From Phytohabitans rumicis (GTDB taxonomy: Bacteria; Actinomycetota; Actinomycetes; Mycobacteriales; Micromonosporaceae): DNA of 64,000 nucleotides. Both the position numbers and the translations under genes were made by a program. The stretch covers positions 8,547,316 through 8,611,315 of the forward strand of contig NZ_BLPG01000001.1 of NCBI RefSeq assembly GCF_011764445.1. The letters are read 5' to 3'. Positions 1 through 10,182 of this stretch are shown here, one piece after another (the first letter of the stretch is position 1; each line of letters opens with the position of its first letter). The notes beneath the pieces are model-generated. The model was not told the origin of the DNA. It saw only the letters and a list, made by a program, of their open reading frames with translations, and searched no databases.

Positions 1-1369
<1,369 letters not shown>

Positions 1370-1456
1370 CCGGGTTGTCGTCCCAGTCGCTGGACCAAAG
1401 AGATCAAGAGTCAGTGACGAGGGTGTTGCGTAGGTTCGAATCGTCGTAACACCGGT

Positions 1457-1462
1457 TAGTGT
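1457..1462 (+). promoter_or_regulatory. -10 box (TAGTGT) for arc
   Basis: TAGTGT has the TANNNT form. It ends one base before an in-frame ATG at 1464, so a transcript started here would begin about 6-8 nt further on, downstream of that ATG. This argues that translation starts at GTG 1500, which has a GGGGAGGT Shine-Dalgarno sequence. No convincing -35 element is visible. Confidence 0.5.
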
Positions 1463-1499
1463 TATGGCAGTACGTTTTGAGCCCCCGGGGAGGTGGGAC

Positions 1500-3281
1500 G
1501 TGGCACGCAGCGACGACGCGGACTCGCGCGCCGCACGGTGGGAGAAGGAGGCCCACGATCTCTCCACTCAGGTCGCGTTCCTTCAGGAGGAACTCGCTCT
1601 GGTGCGGCGTAAGCTGACCGAAAGCCCACGACACGTCCGGCAGCTCGAGGAGAGGCTAGCGGCAACGCAGGCGCAGCTTGCCCGACTGACCGAAAACAAC
1701 GAGCGGCTCGTGAGCACTCTCAAAGAGGCTCGAGCCCAGATTGTGACGCTCAAGGAAGAGATTGACCGCCTGGCACAGCCGCCGAGCGGTTACGGCGTCT
1801 TCCTGGCCAGGCATGACGACGGCACGGTGGACGTGTTCACCGGCGGTCGCAAGCTACGGGTGGCGGTATCTCCGTCGCTCGACGTCGACGAGCTGCGTCG
1901 CGGGCAGGAGGTCCTGCTCAACGACGCGCTCAACATCGTCGACGCGTTCGGTTACGAACGCGTTGGCGAGGTGGTCATGCTCAAGGAGGTGCTGGAGCAC
2001 CCCGCCGGCGGTCCGGGCGACCGGGCGCTGGTGGTGTCCCACGCCGACGAGGAGCGCATCGTCCACCTCGCCGAGACGTTGATCGGCAGCCCGCTGCGGG
2101 CTGGCGACTCGCTGATGATCGAGCCGCGTTCGGCGTACGCGTACGAGCGCATCCCGAAGAGCGAGGTCGAGGAGCTCGTCCTCGAGGAGGTCCCGGACGT
2201 CGGTTACGCCGACATCGGGGGCCTTCAGTCCCAGATCGAGGCGATCCGGGACGCGGTGGAGCTGCCGTTCCTGCACTCCGACCTCTTCCGGGAGCACCAG
2301 CTCCGGCCGCCGAAGGGCATCCTGCTCTACGGCCCGCCCGGCTGCGGCAAGACGATGATCGCCAAGGCGGTCGCCAACTCGCTGGCGAAGAAGATCGCCG
2401 AGGGCCGGGGTGAGGAGAAGCACACCAGCTACTTCCTCAACATCAAGGGCCCGGAGCTGCTCAACAAGTACGTCGGCGAGACCGAGCGGCACATCCGGCT
2501 GATCTTCCAGCGGGCCCGGGAGAAGGCCGGCGAGGGCACCCCGGTGATCGTGTTCTTCGACGAGATGGACTCGGTGTTCCGCACCCGCGGCTCCGGCGTC
2601 TCCTCCGACGTGGAGAACACGATCGTTCCTCAGCTGCTCAGCGAGATCGACGGCGTCGAGGGCCTGGAAAACGTCATCGTGATCGGCGCCTCCAACCGGG
2701 AAGACATGATCGACCCGGCGATCCTGCGCCCCGGCCGGCTCGACGTCAAGATCAAGATCGAGCGGCCGGACGCCGAGGCGGCACGGGACATCTTCTCGAA
2801 GTACATCCTGACCGGGCTGCCCCTGCACCCGGACGACCTGACCGAGCACGGCAACGACGCTCAGGCCACGGTCGCCGCGATGATCGAAGCGGTCGTCCTG
2901 CGGATGTACTCCGAGACCGAGGAGAACCGCTTCCTCGAGGTCACGTACGCCAACGGCGACAAGGAGGTCCTGTACTTCAAGGACTTCAACTCCGGCGCCA
3001 TGATCCAAAACATCGTCGACCGCGGCAAGAAGATGGCGATCAAGGAGTTCCTGTCCTCCGGGCGCAAGGGGCTGCGGCTGCAGCACCTGCTCGACGCGTG
3101 CGTCGACGAGTTCCGGGAGAACGAAGACCTCCCCAACACCACCAACCCGGACGACTGGGCCCGCATCTCCGGCAAGAAGGGCGAGCGGATCGTCTACATC
3201 CGTACGCTCGTCTCCGGCGGCAAGGGCGCCGAGGCCGGCCGCTCGATCGACACGGTCAGCAACACCGGCCAGTACCTGTAG
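1500..3281 (+). CDS. arc: proteasome-associated AAA+ ATPase Arc/Mpa
   Basis: A 593-residue AAA+ unfoldase that recognises pupylated proteins and threads them into the 20S proteasome. The N-terminal ~80 residues form a heptad-rich coiled coil (the Pup-binding region), followed by OB-fold domains and the ATPase module. Walker A GPPGCGKT is at residues 278-285 and Walker B VIVFFDE at 349-355, followed by SATS-type sensor sequence VIGASNRED and arginine finger region LRPGRLD. The protein ends in GQYL, the penultimate-Tyr tail that docks into proteasome alpha-ring pockets. GTG 1500 is preferred over ATG 1464 because of the Shine-Dalgarno sequence and the -10 box position. The length matches the mycobacterial protein (609 residues). 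Confidence 0.96.
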   Translation: MARSDDADSRAARWEKEAHDLSTQVAFLQEELALVRRKLTESPRHVRQLEERLAATQAQLARLTENNERLVSTLKEARAQIVTLKEEIDRLAQPPSGYGVFLARHDDGTVDVFTGGRKLRVAVSPSLDVDELRRGQEVLLNDALNIVDAFGYERVGEVVMLKEVLEHPAGGPGDRALVVSHADEERIVHLAETLIGSPLRAGDSLMIEPRSAYAYERIPKSEVEELVLEEVPDVGYADIGGLQSQIEAIRDAVELPFLHSDLFREHQLRPPKGILLYGPPGCGKTMIAKAVANSLAKKIAEGRGEEKHTSYFLNIKGPELLNKYVGETERHIRLIFQRAREKAGEGTPVIVFFDEMDSVFRTRGSGVSSDVENTIVPQLLSEIDGVEGLENVIVIGASNREDMIDPAILRPGRLDVKIKIERPDAEAARDIFSKYILTGLPLHPDDLTEHGNDAQATVAAMIEAVVLRMYSETEENRFLEVTYANGDKEVLYFKDFNSGAMIQNIVDRGKKMAIKEFLSSGRKGLRLQHLLDACVDEFRENEDLPNTTNPDDWARISGKKGERIVYIRTLVSGGKGAEAGRSIDTVSNTGQYL

Positions 3282-3395
3282 CGCTCCATCGATCAGGGCC
3301 CGCACCCCTCCAGGGGTCGCGGGCCCTGCCCGTGTCCGCGCCCGCCCTTCGCTCCCGCCCGCTCTTCACGCCCGCTCTTCACGCCCGCTCTTCAC

Positions 3396-3478
3396 GTCGA
3401 TCAAGGGCATATGGCCGTGCTTTGATCTCCAAACCACGACCGTTTGCCCTTGATCGACGCGGTTTTCCTTGATCGGCG
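3396..3478. repeat. GATCAAGGGCA nested inverted repeat, copy 1
   Basis: The core palindrome runs GATCAAGGGCATATGGCCGTG to CACGACCGTTTGCCCTTGATC around a TTTGATCTCCAAA centre, with an outer CCTTGATCGGCG arm on the right. One arm carries ATATGG and the other AAACGG. It lies between the convergent ends of arc and the minus-strand membrane gene. Confidence 0.9.
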
Positions 3479-3540
3479 AGAGGTCGTGCGGGAGGGGCGT
3501 CCCCTCCTTGATCGACGTCAGCCGGCAGGCTCCCCCGCGC

Positions 3541-3600
3541 GGTGATCATGGGGTTAGCGGCGAGGAAAGCGGTTTCCTTGGCGCTAACTTCATGATCACC
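3541..3600. repeat. large hairpin, GGTGATCATG family (family B)
   Basis: The inverted arms GGTGATCATGGGGTTAGCG and CGCTAACTTCATGATCACC differ at only two positions and enclose about 22 nt. The same arms recur at 9731-9793. The site is intergenic between two converging genes, so it could act as a bidirectional terminator, although it has no U tract. Confidence 0.8.
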
Positions 3601-3687
3601 GTCGTGGTTGGGACGGTCGACGGGCGGGGCGGGGTCAAGGCCGCCGCGTCTCCCTGGCCGGCCAGATCCGCGCAGCGATCAACAACG

Positions 3688-4794
3688 CTATTCGGGTACG
3701 GGTTCGGGCTGGCGTACCAGCCCCTTCACCGCCTGGTCGACGAGCACCGACACGGCCACCACCAGGGCGGGCAGCATCGGCAGCTCGTACCGGAACATGG
3801 TCATGAACGGCGCGATCAGGAAGATGCCGGTGGCGCCCGCCCACGCGGACCCGACCAGCCACGGCACCACCGTGCGCCGCGCGGTCACGCAGGCGACCAG
3901 CGACAGCACCAGGAGCAGCACCAGCGGCCAGCTCGACAGCACGACGGTGGCCTCCTTGGACAGGGCGGTGGGCACCGCCTCGCGGTACCAGGGCAGCGCC
4001 TGCCCGAGCGTCCGCGCCCGCCCCTCGGTCATGCTGAAGAAGTGGTCCCGGCTGCTCAGCGGCGCGCTGAGCAGCTTGCTCCACACCGCGCCGGCGACCA
4101 CCCCGGCGGCCGCGCCGGCCGCCGCCGCGGTCCAGGACCGCCAGCGCTCCCGCTCCCGCCAGATCGCCCAGCACCAGACCGCCGCGACCGTCGCCACCGT
4201 GTACGGGGTGATGACGCGCGCCGTGCCCACCAGGAACGTCACGGCCGCCAGGGCGGCCACCGTCCGCGGCGTCGCCGGCTTGCGCCAGGGCAGCAACAGC
4301 AGCATCGCCGTGTGCAGCAGCAGTGCCAGCGAGTCGGTCAGGCCGCCCACACACCACTTGGCCACCAGCGGGGACAGCACCGCGAGTACGCTCGCCGCCG
4401 CCGCGGCCGGCACCGTCGCGTGCACGGTGGCGAACCGGTAGATCAGCAGCATCGCGGCGACAAAAGCGAGTCCGGGTACGACGACGATGCCCCCGGGACC
4501 GAACAGCGCCACGAACGGGATCGACAGGAGCGGCAGCAACACCCGGGGCCGATAGCTGAGCGTGAACGGCTTCGACGCCCACAGATAGTCGTACGGCTTG
4601 AACGTCCCGTGGTCGCGGACGTAGTCGAGGACGATCTGCTCACCGTGCGCCTTGTCGTACCCCAAATAGTGGTATGTGTAGATGAGGTACCACTGGGAGT
4701 CCGGGAAGATCTGGTGCGTCGAGGCGTACGTCCAGATCATGGCGGTGGCGGTCGCCGCCAGCACCGCGGCGGCTCCCCAGCATTTTTGTCGCAT
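3688..4794 (-). CDS. polytopic membrane protein, possible GT-C-type glycosyltransferase
   Basis: About 368 residues if started at ATG 4794, where the first membrane helix follows the basic start MRQK. GTG 4812 and longer starts are possible, and none has a strong ribosome-binding site. There are roughly nine hydrophobic segments. The first extracytoplasmic loop is long and aromatic/acidic (FPDSQWYLIYTYHYLGYDKA, then GTFKPYDYLWASKPF), as in GT-C mannosyl/arabinosyl transferases that use lipid-linked sugars, but no Asp-Asp-type catalytic pair is certain. The gene is divergent from dop and convergent with arc. Function is not assigned beyond a likely envelope role. Confidence 0.7.
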   Translation of the reverse strand: MRQKCWGAAAVLAATATAMIWTYASTHQIFPDSQWYLIYTYHYLGYDKAHGEQIVLDYVRDHGTFKPYDYLWASKPFTLSYRPRVLLPLLSIPFVALFGPGGIVVVPGLAFVAAMLLIYRFATVHATVPAAAAASVLAVLSPLVAKWCVGGLTDSLALLLHTAMLLLLPWRKPATPRTVAALAAVTFLVGTARVITPYTVATVAAVWCWAIWRERERWRSWTAAAAGAAAGVVAGAVWSKLLSAPLSSRDHFFSMTEGRARTLGQALPWYREAVPTALSKEATVVLSSWPLVLLLVLSLVACVTARRTVVPWLVGSAWAGATGIFLIAPFMTMFRYELPMLPALVVAVSVLVDQAVKGLVRQPEPVPE

Positions 4795-4973
4795 GGCCGC
4801 GTCATGATGCACGGGGTGGGCGAACGGCAGGTGACGGGCGGAAGAGTGTCCGGCAAACGCTCCGCCGGCGCGGTTTGGCCCGGTGCGGCGCAGCGCGGAG
4901 CGCGACTGTCGGACTACGCTCAAATGGGCGGCGCGCGTGCGGCGCCCTGGGGCGGACGTGAGGTAGGGCAGGC

Positions 4974-6491
4974 ATGAGTGTTCGGCGGATCATGGGAACC
5001 GAGGTCGAGTACGGCATCTCGGTGCCCGGTCAGCCCGGGGCCAACCCGATGGTCACCTCCTCCCAGGTGGTCAACGCCTATGGCGCCCGGCCCGAGCTGA
5101 CCCGGGGCGGCCGGGCACGCTGGGACTACGAAGAGGAGTCGCCGCTGCGCGACGCGCGCGGATTCACGTACTCCGGGGCGGCCTACGACCCCGCCGAGGC
5201 GCTCGCCGACGAGGACCTCGGGCTCGCCAACGTCATCCTGACCAACGGCGCCCGGCTGTACGTCGACCACGCCCACCCGGAGTACTCCACTCCCGAGGTG
5301 ACCAACCCGCTCGACCTGGTGCGCTGGGACAAGGCCGGTGAGCGGGTGATGGCCGAGGCGTCCCGCCGGGCCGCCACCATCCCCGGCACCCACCCGATCC
5401 ACCTGTACAAGAACAACACCGACAACAAGGGCGCCAGCTACGGCGCCCACGAGAACTACCTCATGCGCCGGCAGACGCCGTTCGCGGACATCGTGGCGTA
5501 CCTGACGCCGTTCTTCGTGACCCGGCAGATCGTGATCGGCGCCGGCCGCGTGGGCATCGGGCAGGACGGCTCGCAGCCCGGGTTCCAGATCTCGCAGCGT
5601 GCCGACTTCTTCGAGGTCGAGGTCGGGCTGGAGACCACGCTCAAGCGACCCATCATCAACACCCGCGACGAGCCGCACGCCGACGCCGACAAGTACCGCC
5701 GGCTGCACGTCATCATCGGCGACGCCAACCTGTCCGAGATCTCGACGTACCTCAAGGTCGGCGCCACCGCCCTGGTCCTCACGATGATCGAGGAAAAGGT
5801 GCTCACCCCCGACCTCGGCATCGCCGACCCGGTCGCCGAGCTCAAGGCGGTCAGCCACGACCCCAGCCTGACCCACCTCATGCGGCTGCGCGACGGCCGC
5901 CGCCTCACCGCTCTCGACCTGCAGTGGGCGTACTACGAGCGGGCGAAGTCCTTTGTGGACGACCGGTACGGCACGGACGCCGACGCGCCCACCCTCGACG
6001 TGCTCAGCCGCTGGGAGAGCCTGCTGGACCGGCTCGGCCGCGACCCGATGCTGTGCGCCGACGAGCTCGACTGGGTGGCCAAGCTGCGGCTGCTGGAGGG
6101 CTACCGGGAGCGGGAGAAGCTCGGGTGGGCCTCGCACAAGCTACAGCTCGTCGACCTGCAGTACTCCGACGTGCGCCCGGAGAAGGGGCTCTACCACCGG
6201 CTCGTGGCCCGCGGCTCGATGAAGACCCTGCTGCCCGACGACCAGACCCGCACCGCCATGGTCGAACCGCCCGAGGACACCCGCGCCTACTTCCGCGGCC
6301 GCTGCCTGGCGCAGTACGCGTCCGAGGTGGTCGCCGCGAGCTGGGACTCGGTCATCTTCGATGTAGGGCGCGAATCGCTCGTCCGGGTGCCCATGATGGA
6401 GCCGGAGCGGGGGACGCGCAAGCACGTCGGGGCGCTGTTCGACCGCTGCGAGAGCGCCAAGGATCTGCTAGAGGCGATCACCGGGGGCTGA
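4974..6491 (+). CDS. dop: Pup deamidase/depupylase Dop
   Basis: A 505-residue glutamine-synthetase-fold enzyme. The N-terminal metal/ATP motif GTEVEYG (residues 8-14) and the catalytic aspartate region [14 protein letters not shown] (Asp98) are present. Compared with the paralogue PafA it has the extra Dop loop after the first strand (residues about 35-65, [13 protein letters not shown] then EEESPL). Other conserved blocks are [19 protein letters not shown] and [18 protein letters not shown]. The family deamidates Pup-Gln to Pup-Glu and removes Pup from substrates. The Pup encoded just downstream already ends in Glu, so here Dop may act mainly as a depupylase. ATG 4974 has a GAGGT ribosome-binding site. 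Confidence 0.95.
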   Translation: MSVRRIMGTEVEYGISVPGQPGANPMVTSSQVVNAYGARPELTRGGRARWDYEEESPLRDARGFTYSGAAYDPAEALADEDLGLANVILTNGARLYVDHAHPEYSTPEVTNPLDLVRWDKAGERVMAEASRRAATIPGTHPIHLYKNNTDNKGASYGAHENYLMRRQTPFADIVAYLTPFFVTRQIVIGAGRVGIGQDGSQPGFQISQRADFFEVEVGLETTLKRPIINTRDEPHADADKYRRLHVIIGDANLSEISTYLKVGATALVLTMIEEKVLTPDLGIADPVAELKAVSHDPSLTHLMRLRDGRRLTALDLQWAYYERAKSFVDDRYGTDADAPTLDVLSRWESLLDRLGRDPMLCADELDWVAKLRLLEGYREREKLGWASHKLQLVDLQYSDVRPEKGLYHRLVARGSMKTLLPDDQTRTAMVEPPEDTRAYFRGRCLAQYASEVVAASWDSVIFDVGRESLVRVPMMEPERGTRKHVGALFDRCESAKDLLEAITGG

Positions 6492-6588
6492 GGGCGGTCC
6501 CTTCCCGGAAGGTCCTCCGTGCGCGGCGGGCCATTTCGTCGTACCGGCGAGGTAGGTTTTCTGAAAGCGATGTTGAGGAGGGACCCGA

Positions 6589-6807
6589 ATGGCTACCCGT
6601 GACACCGGCGGTCAATCGCAGTCCGGCAAGGCCCGCCGCGACGAAGAAGTCGACGAGGCTCCGGCGCCCGAGGCCAACCCCGAGGTTGCCGAGCGGCACG
6701 CCGAGATCACCGAGGACGTCGACGACCTCCTCGACGAAATCGACTCGGTCCTGGAAGAAAACGCAGAGGAATTCGTCCGTGGATACGTACAAAAAGGGGG
6801 AGAGTAG
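6589..6807 (+). CDS. pup: prokaryotic ubiquitin-like protein Pup, GGE-terminal form
   Basis: A 72-residue, highly acidic, disordered protein with the Arc-binding helix [20 protein letters not shown] and the C-terminus GYVQKGGE. Pup is joined through its C-terminal Glu to lysines of target proteins by PafA and delivers them to the Arc-proteasome complex. Most actinobacterial Pups are described as ending in Gln and needing Dop; here the last codon is GAG, so Pup is encoded ready for ligation. A GGAGG ribosome-binding site lies 7 nt before ATG 6589. An A5G5 run (6791-6800) just before the stop is a place to check for base-calling error. Confidence 0.95.
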   Translation: MATRDTGGQSQSGKARRDEEVDEAPAPEANPEVAERHAEITEDVDDLLDEIDSVLEENAEEFVRGYVQKGGE

Positions 6808-6829
6808 ATCATAGCGGGATAAATCGGAC

Positions 6830-7516
6830 ATGCCCCGCCTGAGCGATGACCGCGATGGGCTTCGTCGTTGCCGCGACTGCGGTGAGTGGAAGCCCCTCGA
6901 TGTTTTCTGTGCTAACCCGAAGCGTCCGGACGGCAAGGGCAGCTACTGCAAGCCTTGTTTCAACGAGCGATCGAAGGCCAGCTACGCGCGCCGGGTGAAG
7001 GCCAATTTCGACCGCGACGTCCGGCACGGGCGCGTGGTGCCGGAAGGGCACCGATACTGTCCGGCCTGCGAGGCGATCAAGCCCTTGGACGACTTCCCTC
7101 GCAACCGGTCGGACAGCACTGGATACGCCAGCTACTGCAAGCCCTGCCACAACGCTAAAGGCCAGGAGACCAGGCTGCGGCTCTACGGCGGGTCTCGGGA
7201 GTACCACCTGCGGCGGCGGTACGGGATCGGGCAGAAGGACGTCGACGAGCTCCTCGCGGAGCAAGGCGGCGTCTGCGCGATCTGTGGCGCACCCGACCCC
7301 GAACACGTCGACCATGACCATGTGACCGGCTGGATACGCGGGATACTCTGCTTCAACTGCAACGGCGGCCTCGGTCAGTTCCGGGACGACGTGGAGTATC
7401 TTGCCAAGGCGATCACCTACCTGAAGGGAAGCACGTGCCAGCGGGTTTTGATCCATCCAGGCGTCTACCAGATTTTTTCACGAGCCCGGGGACGTCCTCC
7501 TTCACTCAGTTTCTGA
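6830..7516 (+). CDS. HNH / recombination endonuclease VII-type zinc protein in the proteasome operon
   Basis: A 228-residue protein with three zinc-knuckle units. Two N-terminal copies share the pattern CxxCxxxKPLDxF...YCKPCxN (residues about 14-45 and 80-113). The C-terminal endonuclease VII motif is [20 protein letters not shown] followed by [17 protein letters not shown], with the DHDH metal site and all four zinc cysteines intact. The family cuts branched or nicked DNA in phages. The gene starts 22 nt after the pup stop and its last 82 nt overlap prcB in another frame, so it is embedded in the operon. Why a DNA nuclease sits between Pup and the proteasome core is not known. Confidence 0.88.
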   Translation: MPRLSDDRDGLRRCRDCGEWKPLDVFCANPKRPDGKGSYCKPCFNERSKASYARRVKANFDRDVRHGRVVPEGHRYCPACEAIKPLDDFPRNRSDSTGYASYCKPCHNAKGQETRLRLYGGSREYHLRRRYGIGQKDVDELLAEQGGVCAICGAPDPEHVDHDHVTGWIRGILCFNCNGGLGQFRDDVEYLAKAITYLKGSTCQRVLIHPGVYQIFSRARGRPPSLSF

Positions 7517-8277
7517 GCCTGAACGCGCCGGAGATGCTGCCCGGCCGCCGTCCACTGCCGCCCGGATACTCCGCTGACCTGGCCCCGCACGCCACCACGA
7601 TCGTCTCCATCGTCTGCCAGGGCGGCGTGGTCATGGCCGGCGACCGGCGCGCCACCGCGGGCAACATGATCGCCAGCCGCGATATCGAAAAGGTGCACCC
7701 GGCCGACGCGCACTCGCTGGTGGGCATCGCCGGCACGGCGGGCGTGGGCATCGAGCTGATGCGCCTGTTCCAGGTGGAGCTGGAGCACTACGAGAAGATC
7801 GAGGGCGCGATGCTCTCGCTCGACGGCAAGGCCAACCGGCTCGCCACGATGATCCGCAACAACCTCGGCGCGGCGCTGCAGGGCCTCGCGGTGGTGCCGC
7901 TCTTCGCGGGCTTCGACCTCGCCGCCAGCGACCCGGCCAAGGCCGGCCGGATCTTCAGCTTCGACATCGCGGGCGGGCTCTACGAGGAGCACGGCGGCTA
8001 CGACGGCATCGGCTCCGGGTCGCTCTTCGCCAAGTCGGCGCTGAAGAAGCGCTACCGGGCCGGCCTGTCCGCCGACGAGGCGATCACGCTGGCCGTCGAG
8101 GCGCTCTACGACGCGGCCGACGACGACACGGCGACCGGCGGTCCCGACCTGACCCGCAAGATCTACCCGGTGGTGATGACGGCGACCGCCGAGGGCACCC
8201 GCCGGCTCACCGACGCCGAGACGGCCAGCGTGGCCGAGGGCGTCGTCAACCGCCGGATGGAAAACGTCGGCGGCTGA
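7435..8277 (+). CDS. prcB: 20S proteasome beta subunit precursor
   Basis: A 280-residue N-terminal-nucleophile hydrolase. The propeptide is residues 1-53, and autocleavage is expected before Thr54 in [10 protein letters not shown], giving the catalytic Thr N-terminus. Downstream motifs [19 protein letters not shown], the Lys and Asp of the active site, [10 protein letters not shown] and [17 protein letters not shown] match actinobacterial PrcB. GTG 7435 has a GGAAG ribosome-binding site and lies inside the upstream endonuclease gene. The beta rings carry the peptidase sites of the four-ring core particle in the cytoplasm. Confidence 0.95.
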   Translation: MPAGFDPSRRLPDFFTSPGTSSFTQFLSLNAPEMLPGRRPLPPGYSADLAPHATTIVSIVCQGGVVMAGDRRATAGNMIASRDIEKVHPADAHSLVGIAGTAGVGIELMRLFQVELEHYEKIEGAMLSLDGKANRLATMIRNNLGAALQGLAVVPLFAGFDLAASDPAKAGRIFSFDIAGGLYEEHGGYDGIGSGSLFAKSALKKRYRAGLSADEAITLAVEALYDAADDDTATGGPDLTRKIYPVVMTATAEGTRRLTDAETASVAEGVVNRRMENVGG

Positions 8278-8316
8278 CCCGCCGCCCACCCACTAGGTCG
8301 AAGGAGACCCGCCGCC

Positions 8317-9159
8317 GTGGCCATGCAGTTCTACGCCTCGCCTGAGCAGATCATGCGCGACCGCTCGGAGCACGCCCGCAAGGGCATCGCCCGGGGCCGA
8401 AGCGCCGTCGTGCTCACGTACGAGGGCGGGGTGCTGTTCGTCGCCGAAAACCTGACCTCGTTGCGCAAGGTGAGCGAGATCTACGACCGCATCGGGTTCG
8501 CCGCGGTCGGCCGGTACAACGAGTTCGAAAACCTGCGCCGGGCCGGGGTGCGGATGGCCGACCTCAACGGCTACAGCTACGACCGGCGGGACGTGACCGG
8601 GCGCGCCATCGCCAACGCGTACGCCCACGCGCTCGGTGCGATCTTCACCGAGCAGGTCAAGGCGTACGAGGTGGAGATCTGCGTCGCCGAGGTGGGCGCG
8701 GCGCCGGGAGCCGACGAGCTCTACCGGATCACGTACGACGGCTCGGTGCAGGACGAGCCCGGCGTGATGGCGATGGGCGGCCAGTCGGAGTCGATCGCGG
8801 GCTCGCTGAAGGAGGCGCACCGCTCCGGCATGTCGCTGGGCGAGGCGCTGCGGCTGGCCGTGAAGGCGCTCGGCAGCGTGGGCGGCGAGGGCGGCGCGGC
8901 CCGTACTCTCGGCGCCGGCCAGCTCGAGGTGGCGCTGCTCGACCGCGCCCGGGCCGGGCGGACGTTCCGGCGGGTCACGGGGGCGGCCCTGACCGCGCTG
9001 CTGGAGCCCGAGAAGGCGCCCGAGCCCCCGGCGGAGGAGCCCGCCACCCCGGACACGCCTGCGGCGGCTGAGGAGCCCAAGAAGGCCCCACCCCAGTCCG
9101 CCGCCTCCGATGACCTGGACATCCTCGACGACCTCGAAGACGGCGACACCAAGGAGTAA
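8317..9159 (+). CDS. prcA: 20S proteasome alpha subunit
   Basis: A 280-residue alpha subunit starting at GTG 8317 behind a GGAG ribosome-binding site; ATG 8323 is an alternative. The N-terminal gate segment [21 protein letters not shown] precedes the fold motifs [33 protein letters not shown]. No catalytic Thr is expected or seen. The C-terminal ~50 residues are Pro/Ala/Glu-rich and end in a very acidic tail ([16 protein letters not shown]). Alpha rings gate the core and bind the Arc C-terminus. The gene is 39 nt from prcB in the same operon. Confidence 0.95.
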   Translation: MAMQFYASPEQIMRDRSEHARKGIARGRSAVVLTYEGGVLFVAENLTSLRKVSEIYDRIGFAAVGRYNEFENLRRAGVRMADLNGYSYDRRDVTGRAIANAYAHALGAIFTEQVKAYEVEICVAEVGAAPGADELYRITYDGSVQDEPGVMAMGGQSESIAGSLKEAHRSGMSLGEALRLAVKALGSVGGEGGAARTLGAGQLEVALLDRARAGRTFRRVTGAALTALLEPEKAPEPPAEEPATPDTPAAAEEPKKAPPQSAASDDLDILDDLEDGDTKE

Positions 9160-9218
9160 CCCCGCCCCGTCCCCTGCGCCCCGGCAGGGACGCGTCGCTC
9201 CCGCGGAGCCCCTTCGGC

Positions 9219-9329
9219 GTCGATCAAGGCTCAGCCCGGTTCCCGCCGATCAAGGGCAAATGGCCGTGCTTCGATCTCCAAACCACGACCATATGCCCTT
9301 GATCGACGCGCAAGCCCTTGATCGACGAG
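9219..9329. repeat. GATCAAGGGCA nested inverted repeat, copy 2
   Basis: The core arms GATCAAGGGCAAATGGCCGTG and CACGACCATATGCCCTTGATC are in the opposite orientation to copy 1 (the ATATGG arm is on the right). Outer CGATCAAGG and CCTTGATCG arms are present on both sides. It lies just after the prcA stop. Confidence 0.88.
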
Positions 9330-9428
9330 GCGCTCGGGCTCCCGCGCGTTCGTCGCCCCGCGCCCACCCGCGCCCCGCCTACCCTGTACTCCCGCCTGCG
9401 CTCCCACGTCTCGCGCGCCCGTGCCCCG

Positions 9429-9488
9429 GCGATTTAGGGCGAATCCGGGTGAGTTGATCTTCAATCATGCGCACTCGCCCTGGATCGC
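9429..9488. repeat. imperfect hairpin in the prcA-rhamnose spacer
   Basis: Outer arms GCGATTTAGGGCGA and TCGCCCTGGATCGC match at 12 of 14 positions, and pairing weakens towards a TTGATCTTCAA centre. No gene can be supported in this 1-kb spacer (9160-10182). Confidence 0.6.
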
Positions 9489-9660
9489 GGGCAGGGAGGG
9501 AGGCGTTGGCGGCGCGCGGGGCCGTGAGTCGGGCGCCCCGTTGGGCGACTCGTCGTGAGTGGGGCGCCCCAAGGCCGGGTAGGTAAGGGGTCCCTGGGGT
9601 GCAGTCAATTGGCGTCGGCTGGTCGCTTGCTGGCAGTGGACTTGGTGGGGCGACCGGGAT

Positions 9661-9720
9661 CGATCTAGGAAGAATCGTGGGTATAAATCGGACTCGATAC
9701 CCACGATTCTTCCTAGATCG
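9661..9720. repeat. perfect 24-bp stem hairpin
   Basis: CGATCTAGGAAGAATCGTGG plus GTAT (9661-9684) is perfectly repeated in inverse at 9697-9720, leaving a 12-nt loop. It is markedly AT-richer than its surroundings and shows no codon structure. Possible roles are a strong terminator, a protein-binding palindrome or a remnant mobile element. Confidence 0.85.
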
Positions 9721-9730
9721 ACGCCAGCCT

Positions 9731-9793
9731 GCGGTGATCATGAAGTTATCGTCGGGGAGAGCGCTCTCTCCGACCTAACTTCATGATCACCGC
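9731..9793. repeat. large hairpin, GGTGATCATG family (family B)
   Basis: The arms begin GCGGTGATCATGAAGTTA and TAACTTCATGATCACCGC, then continue through near-complementary TCGTCGGGGAGAGC and GCTCTCTCCGACC. It is nearly loop-free. The outer arms match those of the hairpin at 3541-3600. Confidence 0.8.
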
Positions 9794-10026
9794 AGGGGAT
9801 GGGGCTACCGTCCGAGTGGTCGGGGAAGGGTGCGGCCGCCGGCGACGCATCTTGCGCTGTACCCGGGTTCCGCTAACTACCCGCGCCTCGGGCGCAGTCC
9901 CTGCGTAGGGGCGCCCTGCTCACGCGGGGAGCGCTCTCGGGGCGTACGCAGAGCGGGCGGTTGGCGGCGACGGGCGGCGCGTGGGGGCCATCTCCCGCGG
10001 AGGGGCGCTGGACCCTCGCCAGCCGC

Positions 10027-10130
10027 GTCGATCAAGGATTTCCGCGTCGATCAAGGGAATACGGCCGTGGTTTGGAGATCGAAGCACGGCCGTTTGCCCT
10101 TGATCGACGGGCACAGTCCTTGATCGACGC
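10027..10130. repeat. GATCAAGGGCA nested inverted repeat, copy 3
   Basis: The outer left unit CGATCAAGGATTTCCGCG is followed by core arms GATCAAGGGAATACGGCCGTG and CACGGCCGTTTGCCCTTGATC, then an outer right unit AGTCCTTGATCGACGC. It lies between the prcA-side spacer and the 3' end of the GT2 gene. Confidence 0.88.
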
Positions 10131-10182
10131 AGGGGGAGGGGGCGGGGAGGAGAGGTGGGGCGGGAGGGGGCGTGGCGACGGG

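Noticed and set aside
1464..1499. ATG 1464 as the arc start codon
   Set aside because: The -10-like box at 1457-1462 would place the transcript start downstream of this ATG, and GTG 1500 has a clear ribosome-binding site.
1854..3305. Minus-strand frame of 483 codons over arc
   Set aside because: The opposite strand encodes a fully conserved AAA+ ATPase; the antisense frame is a codon-bias shadow.
3469..4977. Plus-strand frame of 502 codons over the membrane-protein gene and its upstream region
   Set aside because: The translation is Arg/Gly/His-rich and of low complexity, it runs into dop, and the minus strand gives a coherent multi-helix membrane protein.
9830..10123. Possible small gene in the prcA-rhamnose spacer
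   Set aside because: The frame crosses repeat copy 3, has no ribosome-binding site and no conserved features.
9160..10182. CRISPR array or tRNA cluster in the hairpin-rich spacer
   Set aside because: The repeats are single palindromes of different families without regular spacing or unique spacers, and no cloverleaf with a CCA-proximal acceptor stem was found.
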